A DNA stretch of 64,000 bases from Aurantiacibacter zhengii (GTDB lineage Bacteria > Pseudomonadota > Alphaproteobacteria > Sphingomonadales > Sphingomonadaceae). The stretch spans positions 248,001 to 312,000 of the forward strand of contig NZ_QXFL01000003.1 of assembly GCF_003584125.1 (NCBI RefSeq), given 5' to 3'. Under the pieces are notes generated by a model. That model saw only the letters and a program-made list of their open reading frames with translations, was not told where the DNA came from and made no database searches. Of this stretch, positions 1-10,393 are shown one piece after another; the stretch's first letter is position 1; each line of letters begins with the position of its first letter. The position numbers were made by a program, and so were the translations under genes.

Positions 1-1996
1 TGAACAACTGGTCGACCAGCCCGATCTGAGCGCTGCTGGCCGGTACGAACCCGCCAGCCTGCGCCATCAGCACGATCAGCGCATTCTGGCGCAGGAAGGT
101 TGACTTGCCGCCCATGTTCGGGCCGCCGACAAGCCACAGCCGGTCCTGGTCGGAAAGCGAACAATCGTTGGCGACGAACCGCTCGCCATTGGCCGCCAGC
201 GCCGCTTCCACCACCGGGTGGCGTCCAGCCTCGATCGCCAGCAGCGGTTCTTCCGAAATCGTCGGGCGGCACCACTCGCCATCGCTGGCGCGCTCGGCCT
301 GGCCGGCCGCCACGTCAAGCCGCGCCAGCGCCGCGGCGGTCCGGGCAATAGCTTTGCGCCGGGCTGCGACGCGTTCGTTCAATTCCTCGAAATGCGCCTC
401 TTCGGCGGCAAGCGCGCGCCCGCCCGCCTCCGCAATCCGGTTGGCCTCCTCGTGCAGGGTCAGCGAGTTGAAGCGCACGGCATTGGCCATCGTCTGGCGA
501 TGGGTAAAGCCGCTGTCGGGCGACATCAGCTTGTCGGCATGCTTGCTGGGCACCTCGATGAAATAGCCCAGCACCCCGTTGTGCCTGATCTTCAGCGAGG
601 GCGTATCGGTTTCGGCGCGGTAGCGCGCCTCCATCGCCGCGATGGCGCGCCTGGCATTGCCCGATACTTCGCGCAGATCGTCAAGCGCGGCATCATACCC
701 TTCCGCGATATAACCGCCCGATTGGCGCTCGGTCGGCGGAGAGGGCACCAGTGCGCGGGCAAGCAGATCGGTCAGTTCGCCGTGGCCGGCAAGATCGGGC
801 AGCAGCGCATCCAGCAGGGCGGGGCGATCGGGCTTACCCTGCAGGACATCGTGGATACGGCGCGCTTCGGAAAGGCCGTCGCGAATCTGCCCAAGATCGC
901 GCGGAGAGCCGCGCCCGGCGACAAGGCGGCCCAGGGCCCGGCCAATGTCCGGCAGGCTGCGCAGCATGGTTCGCAGATCCCCGCGCAGCAGGGGGTCGCG
1001 AAGCATGTAATCGACCAGCGCCAAGCGTGCCTCGATTGCGCCGCGGTCGGCGAGAGGCGCGGAAAGGTCTTCGGCCAGTTGGCGCGCTCCCGCGCCGGTT
1101 ACGCAGCGATCGATGGCCGCGATCAGGCTGCCGGCCCGGCCGCCCTGCTGGCTGGCAAGGATTTCCAGCGAGGCACGCGTTGCCTCGTCCATCGCCATAT
1201 GTTCGCCGCTGGTGCGCGCGGTGGGCGGCAGCAGCAGCGGCAGGGATCCGCGGCCTGCATGTTCGAGGTAGGCCACCAGTCCGCCGGCCGCTGCCAGCAT
1301 CGCGCGGCTGAACTGGCCGAAGCCATCCAGCGTCGCGACGCCGTGAACCTTTTTCAACCGCGCTTCGCCGGGATCGCTGGCGAAGTCCGCGCGCGGACGC
1401 ACCACGGCATCGAAGGGCGCCTCGCTCCAGTCTTCGGGTGCCACCACCTCGCTCGCGCCGATCCGCGCCAATACGCCGGGCAGGCGTTCGGGAGCACATT
1501 CTTCCAGTTGCATCGCGCCGGTCGAGATATCGCACGCGGCCACGCCGCAGGCCCCGCGCACCTCGCATACGGCGGCCAGCATGTTGGCCCGGCGCGGTTC
1601 CAGCAGCGCTTCTTCGGTCAGCGTGCCGGCAGTGACGAAACGCACGATATCGCGTTTCACCAGCGCCTTCGACGAGGGGGTGCCTTCACGCTTCGCACGT
1701 TCCTTCGCCTCGTCGGGCGTCTCGACCTGCTCGGCGATCGCCACCCGGCATCCGGCGCGGATCAGGCGGGCCAGATAGTTCTCCGCCGAATGGACCGGCA
1801 CGCCGCACATCGGGACGGGGTTGCCGTCATGTTCGCCGCGCGTGGTCAGCGCGATGTCGAGCACGCCCGCCGCCGTCTTCGCATCGTCGAAGAACAGTTC
1901 GAAGAAGTCGCCCATGCGGTAGAACAGAAGGCTGTCTCCGGCCTCTGCCTTGAGGTCGAAATACTGCTGCATCATAGGGGTTGCGGTGCCGGCCAT
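1..1996 (-). CDS. mutS: DNA mismatch repair ATPase MutS (C-terminus outside window)
   Basis: MutS binds mispaired bases and starts methyl- or nick-directed mismatch repair in the cytoplasm. About 665 residues are visible. Near the N-terminus the protein reads TPMMQQYFDLK and then GDFFELF, which carries the Phe-x-Glu mismatch-reading motif. The visible end, near position 110, contains the Walker A loop GGPNMGGKST of the ABC-type ATPase domain. The rest of the ATPase and dimerisation regions lies beyond the left edge; family members are usually about 850-880 residues. The ATG at 1996 is the first possible start because an in-frame TAA stands 12 bases upstream of it. The gene diverges from maeB across about 115 bases. 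Identity is very secure. Confidence 0.96.
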   Translation of the reverse strand, partial: MAGTATPMMQQYFDLKAEAGDSLLFYRMGDFFELFFDDAKTAAGVLDIALTTRGEHDGNPVPMCGVPVHSAENYLARLIRAGCRVAIAEQVETPDEAKERAKREGTPSSKALVKRDIVRFVTAGTLTEEALLEPRRANMLAAVCEVRGACGVAACDISTGAMQLEECAPERLPGVLARIGASEVVAPEDWSEAPFDAVVRPRADFASDPGEARLKKVHGVATLDGFGQFSRAMLAAAGGLVAYLEHAGRGSLPLLLPPTARTSGEHMAMDEATRASLEILASQQGGRAGSLIAAIDRCVTGAGARQLAEDLSAPLADRGAIEARLALVDYMLRDPLLRGDLRTMLRSLPDIGRALGRLVAGRGSPRDLGQIRDGLSEARRIHDVLQGKPDRPALLDALLPDLAGHGELTDLLARALVPSPPTERQSGGYIAEGYDAALDDLREVSGNARRAIAAMEARYRAETDTPSLKIRHNGVLGYFIEVPSKHADKLMSPDSGFTHRQTMANAVRFNSLTLHEEANRIAEAGGRALAAEEAHFEELNERVAARRKAIARTAAALARLDVAAGQAERASDGEWCRPTISEEPLLAIEAGRHPVVEAALAANGERFVANDCSLSDQDRLWLVGGPNMGGKSTFLRQNALIVLMAQAGGFVPASSAQIGLVDQLF

Positions 1997-2111
1997 ACGG
2001 CTACCCGGTTACAGGGCAGCGCGCCGATTCGGAAAGAGCGCCACCCTGGCTTTCCCCTATCGCGGAAGGCATTTGGCCTCTATGGCGGGCAGCATCACTT
2101 GGAGAAGCAGT

Positions 2112-4376
2112 TTGGCAGAAGAAAAGAATTCCAGTTTCACCGAACGTGAGGCGCTATTCTATCACGAGACGATCCGGCCCGGTAAGATCGAGATCATCGC
2201 TTCCAAGCCAATGACGTCGCAGCGCGACCTGAGCCTGGCCTATTCTCCCGGCGTGGCCGTTCCGGTCCAGGCGATTGCCGACGATCCGGCCAATGCCGCA
2301 CGCTACACCGCCCGGTCCAATCTCGTCGCCGTAATTTCCAACGGCACGGCAATCCTTGGCATGGGGAACCTTGGCGCGCTGGCATCCAAGCCCGTGATGG
2401 AAGGCAAGGCGGTACTGTTCAAGCGGTTCGCGGACGTCGATTCCATCGATATCGAGCTCGACACGGAAGACCCCGAGAAGTTCATCGAGGCAGTGGCCCT
2501 GATGGAGCCGACCTTCGGCGGCATCAATCTGGAAGATATCAAGGCGCCAGAGTGCTTTATCATCGAGCAGGCGCTGCGCGAACGCATGAAGATCCCGATC
2601 ATGCACGACGACCAGCACGGCACCGCCATCATCGCCGTGGCCGGCCTTATCAATGCCGCGCACCTGACGGGCCGCGAGCTTAAGGACTGCAAGGTCGTGG
2701 TGAACGGTGCGGGCGCCTCCGCCCTCGCTTGCACCGCGCTTATCAAGTCCGTTGGTGTGCCCCACGAGAACGTCATCGTCTGCGACCGCTCCGGCCCGAT
2801 CTATCCGGGGCGCGCGGATGTGGACCAGTGGAAGAGCGCCCATGCCGTGCCCACCGATGCACGCACCCTGGAAGAGGCGCTGGTAGGCGCGGATATCTTC
2901 CTGGGACTGTCCGCCGCCGGTGCGCTGAAGCCCGAATGGGTGACGAAGATGGCCGACCAGCCGATCATCTTCGCCATGGCCAATCCCACCCCCGAAATCA
3001 TGCCGGACGAGGCCAAGGCCGTGCGTCCCGATGCCATTATCGCGACGGGCCGCAGCGACTTTCCCAACCAGGTCAACAACGTGCTCGGCTTCCCCTTCAT
3101 CTTCCGCGGTGCGTTGGATGTCCGCGCGACGGCCATCAACGAGGAAATGAAGGTTGCCGCTGCCCGTGCGATTGCAGAGCTCGCCCGCGAGCGCGTGCCC
3201 GAGGAAGTCGCAGCGGCCTATGGCATGAACCAGCAGTTCGGCCGCGAATACATCATTCCCGCCCCGTTCGATCCGCGCCTGATGGAGAGGGTTTCCTGCG
3301 CCGTCGCCAAGGCGGCGATGGATTCCGGCGTGGCGCAGGCACCGATCGAGGATTTCGACGAATATACCCTGCGTCTCCGCAGCCGTCTGAACCCCACCAC
3401 CGCGGCGCTGACCCGCGTCTATGAAGACGCCAAGGCCAATCCGAAGCGCATGGTATTCGCCGAGGGCGAGGAAGACGTTTCGCTGCGCGCGGCGATCCAG
3501 TTCCGCGATTTCGGTTATGGCACACCTATCCTCGTTGGCAGGACGGAGCGCGTGCTGGAGAAGCTGCGCGAGCTCAAGGTGGACGACCCGGAAAGCTACG
3601 AGATCGCCAACTCGGCCAACTACGACGAGATCGAACCGATGGTGGACTATCTCTACCAGCGGCTACAGCGGCGCGGCTATACCGAGCGGGACGTGCGCCG
3701 CATGGTCAACCAGGAACGCAACGTGTTCGCCGCCCTGCTGGTGGCGCTCGGCAAGGGTGATGGCATGATCACCGGCCTGACCCGTCCGTTCAGCCAGTCT
3801 GCCCGCGATATCGGCAAGGTGCTGGATGCCAAGGAAGGTGCAACGCCTTTCGGCATCCACATGGTGCTGGGCAAGAACCACACCACGTTCCTCGCCGACA
3901 CGACGATCAACGAACGACCGACCTCCGCGCAGCTCGCCCATATCGCAATAGAGACCGCTGCCGTCGCCCGCCGCATGGGGCACGAACCCCGCGTGGCCTT
4001 CCTTTCGTACTCCACGTTCGGCAACCCGTCGGGCCAGTGGCTGGGCAACATCCGCGAGGCCGTGGCGATACTGGACGCCGATGAAAACGTGAATTTCGAA
4101 TACGAGGGCGAGATGGCCCCGGATGCGGCGCTCAATCCAAAGGTCATGGCGCTCTATCCGTTCAGCCGCCTGTCGGGCCCCGCCAACGTGCTGATCATGC
4201 CGGGCCTGCAGTCGGCGAACCTCTCTGCCAAGCTGCTGCGCGAACTTTCGGGCGATGCGGTTATCGGGCCGATGATGATCGGCTCCGAAAAGCCGGTTCA
4301 GATCGCGCCGATGACATCCATCGCGCCCGACGTGCTGACGCTGGCCGTGCTGGCGAGCGCAGGCATCGTGGGTTAG
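2112..4376 (+). CDS. maeB: NADP-dependent malic enzyme with C-terminal phosphotransacetylase-like domain
   Basis: Converts malate to pyruvate and CO2 with NADP, feeding gluconeogenesis and NADPH supply. The 754-residue length fits the large bacterial MaeB class. The malic-enzyme domain covers about residues 1-430, with the typical start EALFYHETIRPGKIEI, the substrate region MHDDQHGTA and a Rossmann fold around VVVNGAGASA. A phosphate-acetyltransferase-like domain follows to the end; in this family it usually senses acetyl-CoA rather than catalysing. I chose the TTG at 2112 because GGAG lies seven bases upstream and the protein then begins MAEEKN. An ATG at 2082 would add ten residues. No operon partner is evident. 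Confidence 0.94.
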   Translation: MAEEKNSSFTEREALFYHETIRPGKIEIIASKPMTSQRDLSLAYSPGVAVPVQAIADDPANAARYTARSNLVAVISNGTAILGMGNLGALASKPVMEGKAVLFKRFADVDSIDIELDTEDPEKFIEAVALMEPTFGGINLEDIKAPECFIIEQALRERMKIPIMHDDQHGTAIIAVAGLINAAHLTGRELKDCKVVVNGAGASALACTALIKSVGVPHENVIVCDRSGPIYPGRADVDQWKSAHAVPTDARTLEEALVGADIFLGLSAAGALKPEWVTKMADQPIIFAMANPTPEIMPDEAKAVRPDAIIATGRSDFPNQVNNVLGFPFIFRGALDVRATAINEEMKVAAARAIAELARERVPEEVAAAYGMNQQFGREYIIPAPFDPRLMERVSCAVAKAAMDSGVAQAPIEDFDEYTLRLRSRLNPTTAALTRVYEDAKANPKRMVFAEGEEDVSLRAAIQFRDFGYGTPILVGRTERVLEKLRELKVDDPESYEIANSANYDEIEPMVDYLYQRLQRRGYTERDVRRMVNQERNVFAALLVALGKGDGMITGLTRPFSQSARDIGKVLDAKEGATPFGIHMVLGKNHTTFLADTTINERPTSAQLAHIAIETAAVARRMGHEPRVAFLSYSTFGNPSGQWLGNIREAVAILDADENVNFEYEGEMAPDAALNPKVMALYPFSRLSGPANVLIMPGLQSANLSAKLLRELSGDAVIGPMMIGSEKPVQIAPMTSIAPDVLTLAVLASAGIVG

Positions 4377-4400
4377 GAACAGATCGCCATTGCCGGCCTG

Positions 4401-6188
4401 CTAGTACAGGCTGGCGATGGCGATACACACGGCGGCGCCGACAGCCAGGTTCATCGGCACTCCGATCTTCACGAAATCCATGAAGCGGTAGTTCGCAGCG
4501 CCATAAACCAGCGTATTGGTCTGGTAGCCGATAGGCGTCGCGAAGCTTGCGCTGGCCCCGAACATGACAGCGACCACCAATGGACGCGGATCGATGCCGG
4601 CTGCCTGTGCAAGGCCGATGGCGATAGGCGTCATGATGACGGCCACGGCATTGTTCGTGACCGTTTCGGTCAACAGGCTGGTAACGGCGTAGACGAGAAC
4701 CAGCAGGGCCAGCGGAGACCCTGTGGCCATCAGCGGTTGCAGCCAGTCTACCACCAGCTCTACCGTGCCGGCGTTCTCCAGCCCGGCCCCGAAGGCAAGC
4801 ATGCCGAAAATCAGCACGAGGGTGCTGCCGTCGAGATGGGTCCATGCCTCGTCGGGCTCCAGGCAACGAGTTACCAGCACGGTCGCCACGCCCATGATCG
4901 CCATGGCCTCTATCGGAAAGCCGAACACGGCTGCCCCCACCACCACGGCCGCCAGCGTCGCCAGGGCCAGTGGCGCTTTCTCGCGGCGGAAGGCCCGGAT
5001 CGAACTTTCGGTCACGTTGGTCAGCTGGACATTGGCCTGCAACTGCTGCGCCGCGTCGCCTGCGGCCGCGATCAGCAACCGGTCACCGGCGCGAACGCGC
5101 ACATCGGCCAGCGTCGGCCCTGCCAGGTGGCGCGGGCGCGAAATGCCCAGAACGCGGATCTGCAGCCGGGACAGCATGGGAATTTCCGCGAGCCGCCGTC
5201 CTACCACAGGGTGCGAGCTGGAGACGACGGCTTCCACCACGCGCAGGTCCTTCGGTCGCCGGTCGCGCCGCGTCAGCACTCCGCCGCCCACGCCTGTAAG
5301 GCCGGTGTGGAAGTCGATGGCTTCGGCCAGCGAAGCGAGTTCCTCTGGCGAGGCGGACACCACGAACTGGTCGCCCGCCGCCAGGGTGCCGCTATCGAAA
5401 TTGCGCCGCTCCAGCCCCGTACCGCTGACCTTGGCGAGGAATTTCAACCCACCGCGGCGGGCAAATCCCGAGTCCGACAATTGTCGCCCGACGAGACTGC
5501 TTTCCTCTGCCAGCGTGAGGTGCGAGAGGTAGAGATCGCTTTCGCGCCGCTCGTCCAGCGCGCGGGGTCCGCGGTCGGGCAGCAAGAGCGGCCCCAGGAC
5601 GGCGATCACCGCCAGGCCCGCTGCCGCTCCGACCAGTCCGACCCCGGTGATCTCGAAAATGCCGAAGGGTTCCAGCCCGCGCTCCTGCGCGACGCCGTCG
5701 ACCAGCAGGTTGGTGGAGGTGCCGATCAGCGTCAGCGTGCCGCCGAGGATGGCGAGATAGCTGACGGGGATCAGCAGGCGGGTGGCGGCAATGCCCAGAA
5801 CCCGGCCCAGCCGCCGCATTATGGGGATCATCACGATCACCACCGGCGTGTTGTTCATGAAGGCGGATGCGAGCATGGTCCCGCCCACGATCTCACCCAG
5901 GGCCAGCCTTGGCTTTCGCAGGGTGCGGCGAATGACCCAGCCCGATACCGCTTCCAGCGCACCGGTACGCAAGAGTGCGCCCGACAGGATGAACATCGCG
6001 GCGATGGTTACCGGCGCCGGGTTGGCGAACACGTCGAGCATCTGGCCGCTGGGCAGGTATCCCAGCAGCATCATCGCGGCCGCCCCTGAAACAGCGACGA
6101 CCACGGGGGGACGCCGTTCAAGGATGAACGCGGCGAACAGCGCGATGAGCAGGAACAGCCCGATCTGGGCCGAATAGGTTTCGATCAT
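4401..6188 (-). CDS. SLC13/DASS-type membrane transporter with two TrkA-C (RCK_C) domains
   Basis: A 595-residue inner-membrane protein of the divalent anion:sodium symporter type. Hydrophobic segments occupy residues 1-200 and 400-595. Between them lie about 180 soluble residues that look like two TrkA-C domains, with repeated phrases such as GDQFVVSASPEEL and GDRLLIAAAGD. The family signatures SAFMNNTPVVIVMIPI and LTETVTNNAVAVIMTPI mark the two pseudosymmetric halves. Relatives carry sulfate, dicarboxylates or other anions; the substrate cannot be read from sequence. It converges on maeB with a 24-base gap, and shares no visible operator with the sugar genes downstream. Confidence 0.88.
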   Translation of the reverse strand: MIETYSAQIGLFLLIALFAAFILERRPPVVVAVSGAAAMMLLGYLPSGQMLDVFANPAPVTIAAMFILSGALLRTGALEAVSGWVIRRTLRKPRLALGEIVGGTMLASAFMNNTPVVIVMIPIMRRLGRVLGIAATRLLIPVSYLAILGGTLTLIGTSTNLLVDGVAQERGLEPFGIFEITGVGLVGAAAGLAVIAVLGPLLLPDRGPRALDERRESDLYLSHLTLAEESSLVGRQLSDSGFARRGGLKFLAKVSGTGLERRNFDSGTLAAGDQFVVSASPEELASLAEAIDFHTGLTGVGGGVLTRRDRRPKDLRVVEAVVSSSHPVVGRRLAEIPMLSRLQIRVLGISRPRHLAGPTLADVRVRAGDRLLIAAAGDAAQQLQANVQLTNVTESSIRAFRREKAPLALATLAAVVVGAAVFGFPIEAMAIMGVATVLVTRCLEPDEAWTHLDGSTLVLIFGMLAFGAGLENAGTVELVVDWLQPLMATGSPLALLVLVYAVTSLLTETVTNNAVAVIMTPIAIGLAQAAGIDPRPLVVAVMFGASASFATPIGYQTNTLVYGAANYRFMDFVKIGVPMNLAVGAAVCIAIASLY

Positions 6189-6325
6189 TCAGGTGACATT
6201 CCCGGCGGCCATCAGAACAATCCCCAAGAGGAGCCCAACCGCGCTAGCCGAATGATTCGCGCAGCGCATTTTCGTCGCTCCGCGCTTTTCTGTCCACCGG
6301 AATGGTGGTTATCACCTGAAGCAGG

Positions 6326-7609
6326 TCAGTCTGCTGTGCGCGGTTTCGATCCTACCAGCGCGTACCAGCTGATATAGACCTCGCAGGCGACGGTAAGCCA
6401 GAAGCTGTTCTGCAACCCGTAGAGGTCGGCCAGCCAGCCTTGCACCACCACCAGTGCCCCGCCCGCGATGGCGGTGATCAGCAGGCCGGAGGCTTCCTCG
6501 GTCAGCGGACCCAGCCCCTTGATCCCCATGGCGAAGATGGCGGGGAACATGATCGAGTGGCCCAGTCCGACGAGGATCAGGCACCACATTGCGACCGGTC
6601 CCTCCAGCGTCGCGGCGCCGACCATCACGACAAGCGCGAAAAGGGCGAATGCGGCCAGCGTCTTGTCGGCAGGGAAGGAGCGCATGATGAAGGCACCGGC
6701 AAAGCGCCCGACCATCATCCCGCCCCATAGCAGCACGAGGTAGTTCGCAGCCTGCGCAGGGGTGATACCGGCGATTTCGGGCAGGATGGCGAAGTTGATG
6801 AACAGGTTCGCAACGCCGATCTCGGCAATCAGGTAGATGAAGATCGCGGGCACACCCCAGACGAGATTGCGGTGTTTCCAGAGCGACAGCTTCTTGCGCT
6901 CCTCTCGCGCCACGCGGCTGGTCGCGCTGCCGAGTTTGGGCAGGTTGGAACGCCAGATCACGATCGCAATCAGCAGCAGCACCACCGCGACCATGATATA
7001 GGGCAGTTCTGTCGCACGCGCGTCGGCCAGCCGCTGCGCCGCGCTGATCTCGGTCCCTTCCAGCGAAGTGCCGCCAACCGTGCGGCTGAGGATCAGGTAA
7101 CCGCCGAAATAGGGCGCGAGGAACGTGCCGAAGCTGTTGAAGGCCTGCACCAGCGTCAATCGCGATTCGCTGCTTTCCGCAGGTCCGATCACCGCCACAT
7201 AGGGATTCGCCGCGACCTGCAGCAGCGTGATGCCGCTGGCGATCACGAACAGCGCGAACAGGGTGACGCCGTAGGAGGGGATCTGCGCCGCTGGCACCAT
7301 GCCCAACGCGCCTGCCGCCATCACGACCAGTCCGATGATGATCGCCTTCTTGTATCCGGTCCGCTCGATCAGGAAGGCAGAGGGCATTCCCATCACCCCG
7401 TAGGCGATGAACCACACGCTCTCGATCAGGGTAGTCTGGGTGTAGTTCAGATCGAACACGCTGCGCAGGTGCGGCAGCAGCGTGTTGTTGATGACCGTTA
7501 TGAAGCCCCACATGAAAAACAGCGAGGCGAGCAGCGCCAGCGCAGGCTTGTAGTTGAAGCTGCCTGCGGCAACCTGACCGCTTGCCGTTTGCTCTGGCGT
7601 ACCCACCAT
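6326..7609 (-). CDS. FucP/GluP-type sugar:proton symporter (MFS)
   Basis: A 427-residue major facilitator transporter with about twelve hydrophobic segments. The opening [20 protein letters not shown] and the later [12 protein letters not shown] are characteristic of the fucose/glucose/galactose symporter group. It should import a monosaccharide, and L-arabinose is the best guess because the gene diverges from a sugar-acid dehydratase and both flank the motif at 7647. The start has a purine-rich stretch upstream (GGGAGGGAACGAAA). The exact sugar is inferred from context only. Confidence 0.88.
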   Translation of the reverse strand: MVGTPEQTASGQVAAGSFNYKPALALLASLFFMWGFITVINNTLLPHLRSVFDLNYTQTTLIESVWFIAYGVMGMPSAFLIERTGYKKAIIIGLVVMAAGALGMVPAAQIPSYGVTLFALFVIASGITLLQVAANPYVAVIGPAESSESRLTLVQAFNSFGTFLAPYFGGYLILSRTVGGTSLEGTEISAAQRLADARATELPYIMVAVVLLLIAIVIWRSNLPKLGSATSRVAREERKKLSLWKHRNLVWGVPAIFIYLIAEIGVANLFINFAILPEIAGITPAQAANYLVLLWGGMMVGRFAGAFIMRSFPADKTLAAFALFALVVMVGAATLEGPVAMWCLILVGLGHSIMFPAIFAMGIKGLGPLTEEASGLLITAIAGGALVVVQGWLADLYGLQNSFWLTVACEVYISWYALVGSKPRTAD

Positions 7610-7646
7610 TTTCGTTCCCTCCCGGATGCGGCGCTTGTCATCCGCT

Positions 7647-7664
7647 TATTTGTCGGAGTAATGC
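7647..7664. promoter_or_regulatory. Putative GntR/FadR-type operator, divergent promoter
   Basis: The 18 bases TATTTGTCGGAGTAATGC lie between the FucP-type importer (start 7609) and the dehydratase (start 7711). The same 18 bases occur exactly at 10353-10370, and their core TTTGTCGGA occurs inside a perfect palindrome at 14550-14562. A TTGTCA at 7635 could be a -35 element, with TAATGC as a weak -10. Binding by the regulator encoded at 9499-10284 is inferred. Confidence 0.6.
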
Positions 7665-7710
7665 GGGGCAAGATCGCGTCGGTCAAGCATTCACGCGGAG
7701 GAAAACGATA

Positions 7711-9495
7711 ATGACACGCAAGCTTCGCAGCCGGGCCTGGTTCGACAACCCGGACAATATCGACATGACGGCGCTCTACCTGGAACGCTATCTGAACTTC
7801 GGGCTGAGCCTGGCCGAACTGCAATCGGGCAAGCCGATCATCGGCATCGCGCAGACCGGAAGCGACCTTTCGCCCTGCAACCGTCACCACTTGGTGCTGG
7901 CCGAACGGATTCGCGAAGGCGTGCGCGAGGCGGGCGGCATCGTCTTGGAATTTCCCGTCCACCCCATTCAGGAAACCGGCAAGCGGCCCACCGCCGCGCT
8001 GGATCGCAACCTTGCCTATATCGCTTTGGTCGAACTGATCTACGGCTACCCGCTCGATGGCGTGGTGCTGACCACGGGCTGCGACAAGACCACGCCTGCG
8101 TGCCTTTCTGCCGCAGCGACGGTGAACATCCCGTCCATCGCGCTGTCCGTGGGCCCGATGCTGAACGGCTGGCACAAGGGTGAGCGCACCGGATCGGGCA
8201 CCATCGTGTGGAAAGCGCGCGAATTGCTGGCAGCAGGCGAGATCGACGACGCAGGCTTCGTAAAGCTGGTGGCGAGCAGTGCGCCCTCCACTGGCTATTG
8301 CAACACGATGGGCACCGCGACGACGATGAACTCGCTGGCAGAGGCGCTGGGCATGATGCTGCCGGGCAGCGCGGCGATCCCCGCGCCCTATCGTGACCGG
8401 CAGGAAGTCGCCTACCTCACCGGCAAGCGCATCGTGGAAATGGTGGCAGAAGATCTGAAGCCGTCCGACATTATGACGCGCGACAGCTTCCTGAACGCCA
8501 TCGCCGTCAATTCGGCCATTGGCGGCTCCACAAATGCGCCCATTCACCTCGCTGCGCTGGCCCGGCACCTGGGCGTAGAGCTGGAGCTGAAGGACTGGCA
8601 GACCCACGGCCACAAGGTGCCGCTGCTGGTCAACATGCAGCCTGCCGGGGAGTTTCTTGGAGAGGATTACTACCGTGCGGGCGGTGTTCCCGCAGTGGTC
8701 GCCCAGCTGATGGCACAGGGCCTGATCCGTGAGGACGCGGCCACCGTGAACGGCAAGACCATCGGCGAGAACTGCCGGGGCGCCGCGATCGAGGATAACA
8801 GGGTGATCCGCACCTTCGACAACCCCATTCGCAAGGATGCGGGCTTTGTCGTGCTGAGCGGCAACCTGTTCGACGCGGCAATCATGAAGACGAGCGTGAT
8901 CGGCGACGAGTTTCGCCAGCGCTATCTCTCCGACCCCGACGACCCCGACGCTTTCGAAGGTCCGGTGATCGTGTTCGACGGTCCGGAAGACTATCACAGG
9001 CGCATCGACGATCCGTCGCTCGGTATCACCGATCGGCACATGCTGATCATGCGCGGCGCGGGGCCCATCGGCTATCCGGGCGCTGCCGAAGTGGTGAACA
9101 TGCGGCCGCCCTCCTACCTGCTGACGGAGGGCGTGCATTCGCTTCCCTGCATCGGCGATGGCAGGCAGTCCGGCACCTCGGCCAGCCCGTCCATCCTGAA
9201 CGCCTCGCCAGAGGCCGCGGCTAATGGCGGGCTGGCACTTGTGGAAACGGGAGACCGCCTGCGGATCGACCTGCGACGCGGCGAGGTGAACCTGCTGGTG
9301 GACGAGGGCGAACTGCAGCGCCGCCGCGATGCGCTGGAGGCGAGGGGTGGCTTTCCCTATCCCGCCGCGCAGACGCCGTGGCAGGAAATCCAGCGGAGCC
9401 TCGTCGGCCAGCTCGACAAGGGCGCGATCCTCGAAGGGTCGGAGAAATACCAGCGCATCGACCAGACCATGGGCCTGCCGCGCGACAACCACTAA
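7711..9495 (+). CDS. IlvD/Edd-family sugar-acid dehydratase, probably L-arabonate dehydratase
   Basis: A 594-residue iron-sulfur dehydratase that should turn L-arabonate (or a similar aldonate) into 2-keto-3-deoxy-arabonate in the oxidative arabinose pathway. The three conserved cluster-ligand cysteines are visible: C56 in SDLSPCN, C124 in TTGCDKTTP and C197 in [10 protein letters not shown]. Length and motifs fit the pentonate dehydratase branch better than IlvD or Edd proper. ATG 7711 follows a strong GCGGAGGA ribosome site. A paralogue of nearly equal length is at 40541. Assigning this copy to arabonate and the other to xylonate comes from their neighbours: GH51 and AraD1 here, XylB/XylX-type genes there. 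Confidence 0.87.
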   Translation: MTRKLRSRAWFDNPDNIDMTALYLERYLNFGLSLAELQSGKPIIGIAQTGSDLSPCNRHHLVLAERIREGVREAGGIVLEFPVHPIQETGKRPTAALDRNLAYIALVELIYGYPLDGVVLTTGCDKTTPACLSAAATVNIPSIALSVGPMLNGWHKGERTGSGTIVWKARELLAAGEIDDAGFVKLVASSAPSTGYCNTMGTATTMNSLAEALGMMLPGSAAIPAPYRDRQEVAYLTGKRIVEMVAEDLKPSDIMTRDSFLNAIAVNSAIGGSTNAPIHLAALARHLGVELELKDWQTHGHKVPLLVNMQPAGEFLGEDYYRAGGVPAVVAQLMAQGLIREDAATVNGKTIGENCRGAAIEDNRVIRTFDNPIRKDAGFVVLSGNLFDAAIMKTSVIGDEFRQRYLSDPDDPDAFEGPVIVFDGPEDYHRRIDDPSLGITDRHMLIMRGAGPIGYPGAAEVVNMRPPSYLLTEGVHSLPCIGDGRQSGTSASPSILNASPEAAANGGLALVETGDRLRIDLRRGEVNLLVDEGELQRRRDALEARGGFPYPAAQTPWQEIQRSLVGQLDKGAILEGSEKYQRIDQTMGLPRDNH

Positions 9496-9498
9496 GCG

Positions 9499-10284
9499 TC
9501 AAGGCGAAGATGCGTAGTCCGACAGCGCGTCCTGCGTATCGGCCTGCGCCAGTCGCAGCAGTTCGCGCATGGCCGATTCGGCAGCGGTCTGGTCGCTCGC
9601 CTCAATGGCTTCGAGGACGCTGGCGTGATCGGGCACCGGATCGCGCGGGAAACCGCCCGATCGCTGCTTGAACAGCGTGGTATAGGCGACGGCGGCCCCG
9701 ATGCTGGCGCCCAGCGTATTCATCACTTCGTTGGCGCAGGCGTCGAGCATGACCTCGTGAAACTCGCGGTCTGCCAACCGCCCTTCCTCTGTATCAAGGC
9801 TTTTCTCCCGCATTTGTCCCAGCGCCTGGCGCATCGCCGTTAGCTGGTCGGGGGTTCGGCGAATGGCAGCCAGGCCCGCGATGGCCGGCTCCACGACAAT
9901 TCGCATTTCGAACAAGTCCCTGACTAGGCAGGCGTCCGGACGTCCGGCGAAAGCCCAGCGCAGGACATCGGGATCGAGCAGGTTCCAGCGCGCCCGCTCA
10001 AGCACCCTGGTGCCGGTCTTGGGGCGGCTTTCGACAAGTCCCTTGGCCGCCAGCATCTTCACGGCTTCACGGTAGGTGCCGCGTGAAATGTCCAGCCGCT
10101 CGGCCGTCTCGATCTCGCCGGGCAGGGTCTCACCCACCCCGATTTCACCGGTAACGATGCGTTCGCCAAGGTGATCGACCACGGCGCCGCGTACCCTCCG
10201 GCCCGAACCGCGCGGCGCATCCGCAATGCCAAGGCCGCCACGGCGGGTCGCCCGCGTTGCATTGCCTGATCCATCCCGCGTCAT
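9499..10284 (-). CDS. GntR/FadR-subfamily transcriptional regulator
   Basis: A 261-residue repressor or activator. A winged helix-turn-helix at about residues 30-100 (LPGEIETAERLDISRGTYRE) is followed by an all-alpha FCD ligand-binding domain that should sense a sugar acid or sugar. The arginine-rich first 25 residues may be overextended; a later ATG is possible. It lies tail to tail with the dehydratase (3 bases apart) and head to head with the GH43 lipoprotein, with the motif at 10353 between them. It is therefore the natural regulator of this arabinose block and probably controls itself. The effector is unknown. Confidence 0.88.
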   Translation of the reverse strand: MTRDGSGNATRATRRGGLGIADAPRGSGRRVRGAVVDHLGERIVTGEIGVGETLPGEIETAERLDISRGTYREAVKMLAAKGLVESRPKTGTRVLERARWNLLDPDVLRWAFAGRPDACLVRDLFEMRIVVEPAIAGLAAIRRTPDQLTAMRQALGQMREKSLDTEEGRLADREFHEVMLDACANEVMNTLGASIGAAVAYTTLFKQRSGGFPRDPVPDHASVLEAIEASDQTAAESAMRELLRLAQADTQDALSDYASSP

Positions 10285-10352
10285 GGCAAAGGGCTATCCC
10301 GCTTTACGCGCGGAAAATCAATGCAGCGGAAGGCTGCGCCGTTTGACAAGTC

Positions 10353-10370
10353 TATTTGTCGGAGTAATGC
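10353..10370. promoter_or_regulatory. Putative GntR/FadR-type operator, second copy
   Basis: TATTTGTCGGAGTAATGC, identical over 18 bases to 7647-7664. It stands 23 bases before the GH43 start and 68 bases before the divergent regulator start. A TTGACA at 10343-10348 with TAATGC at 10365-10370 (16-base spacer) gives a plausible promoter that the motif would overlap. The site would couple autoregulation of the regulator with control of the downstream gene string. Confidence 0.62.
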
Positions 10371-10393
10371 ACTGCGAAGACAAAGGAGCGCGC

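Noticed and set aside
218-2149. A 643-codon plus-strand frame
   Set aside because: It lies antisense to mutS, which shows all family motifs; the translated frame is rich in Arg, Gly and His without any recognisable domain.
4392-4416. Imperfect hairpin between maeB and the SLC13 gene
   Set aside because: The stem has a mismatch, overlaps the transporter stop and lacks a T tract; not strong enough to call a terminator.
7498-9492. A 664-codon minus-strand frame
   Set aside because: It is the reverse reading of the 7711 dehydratase gene; the dehydratase has iron-sulfur motifs and a ribosome site.
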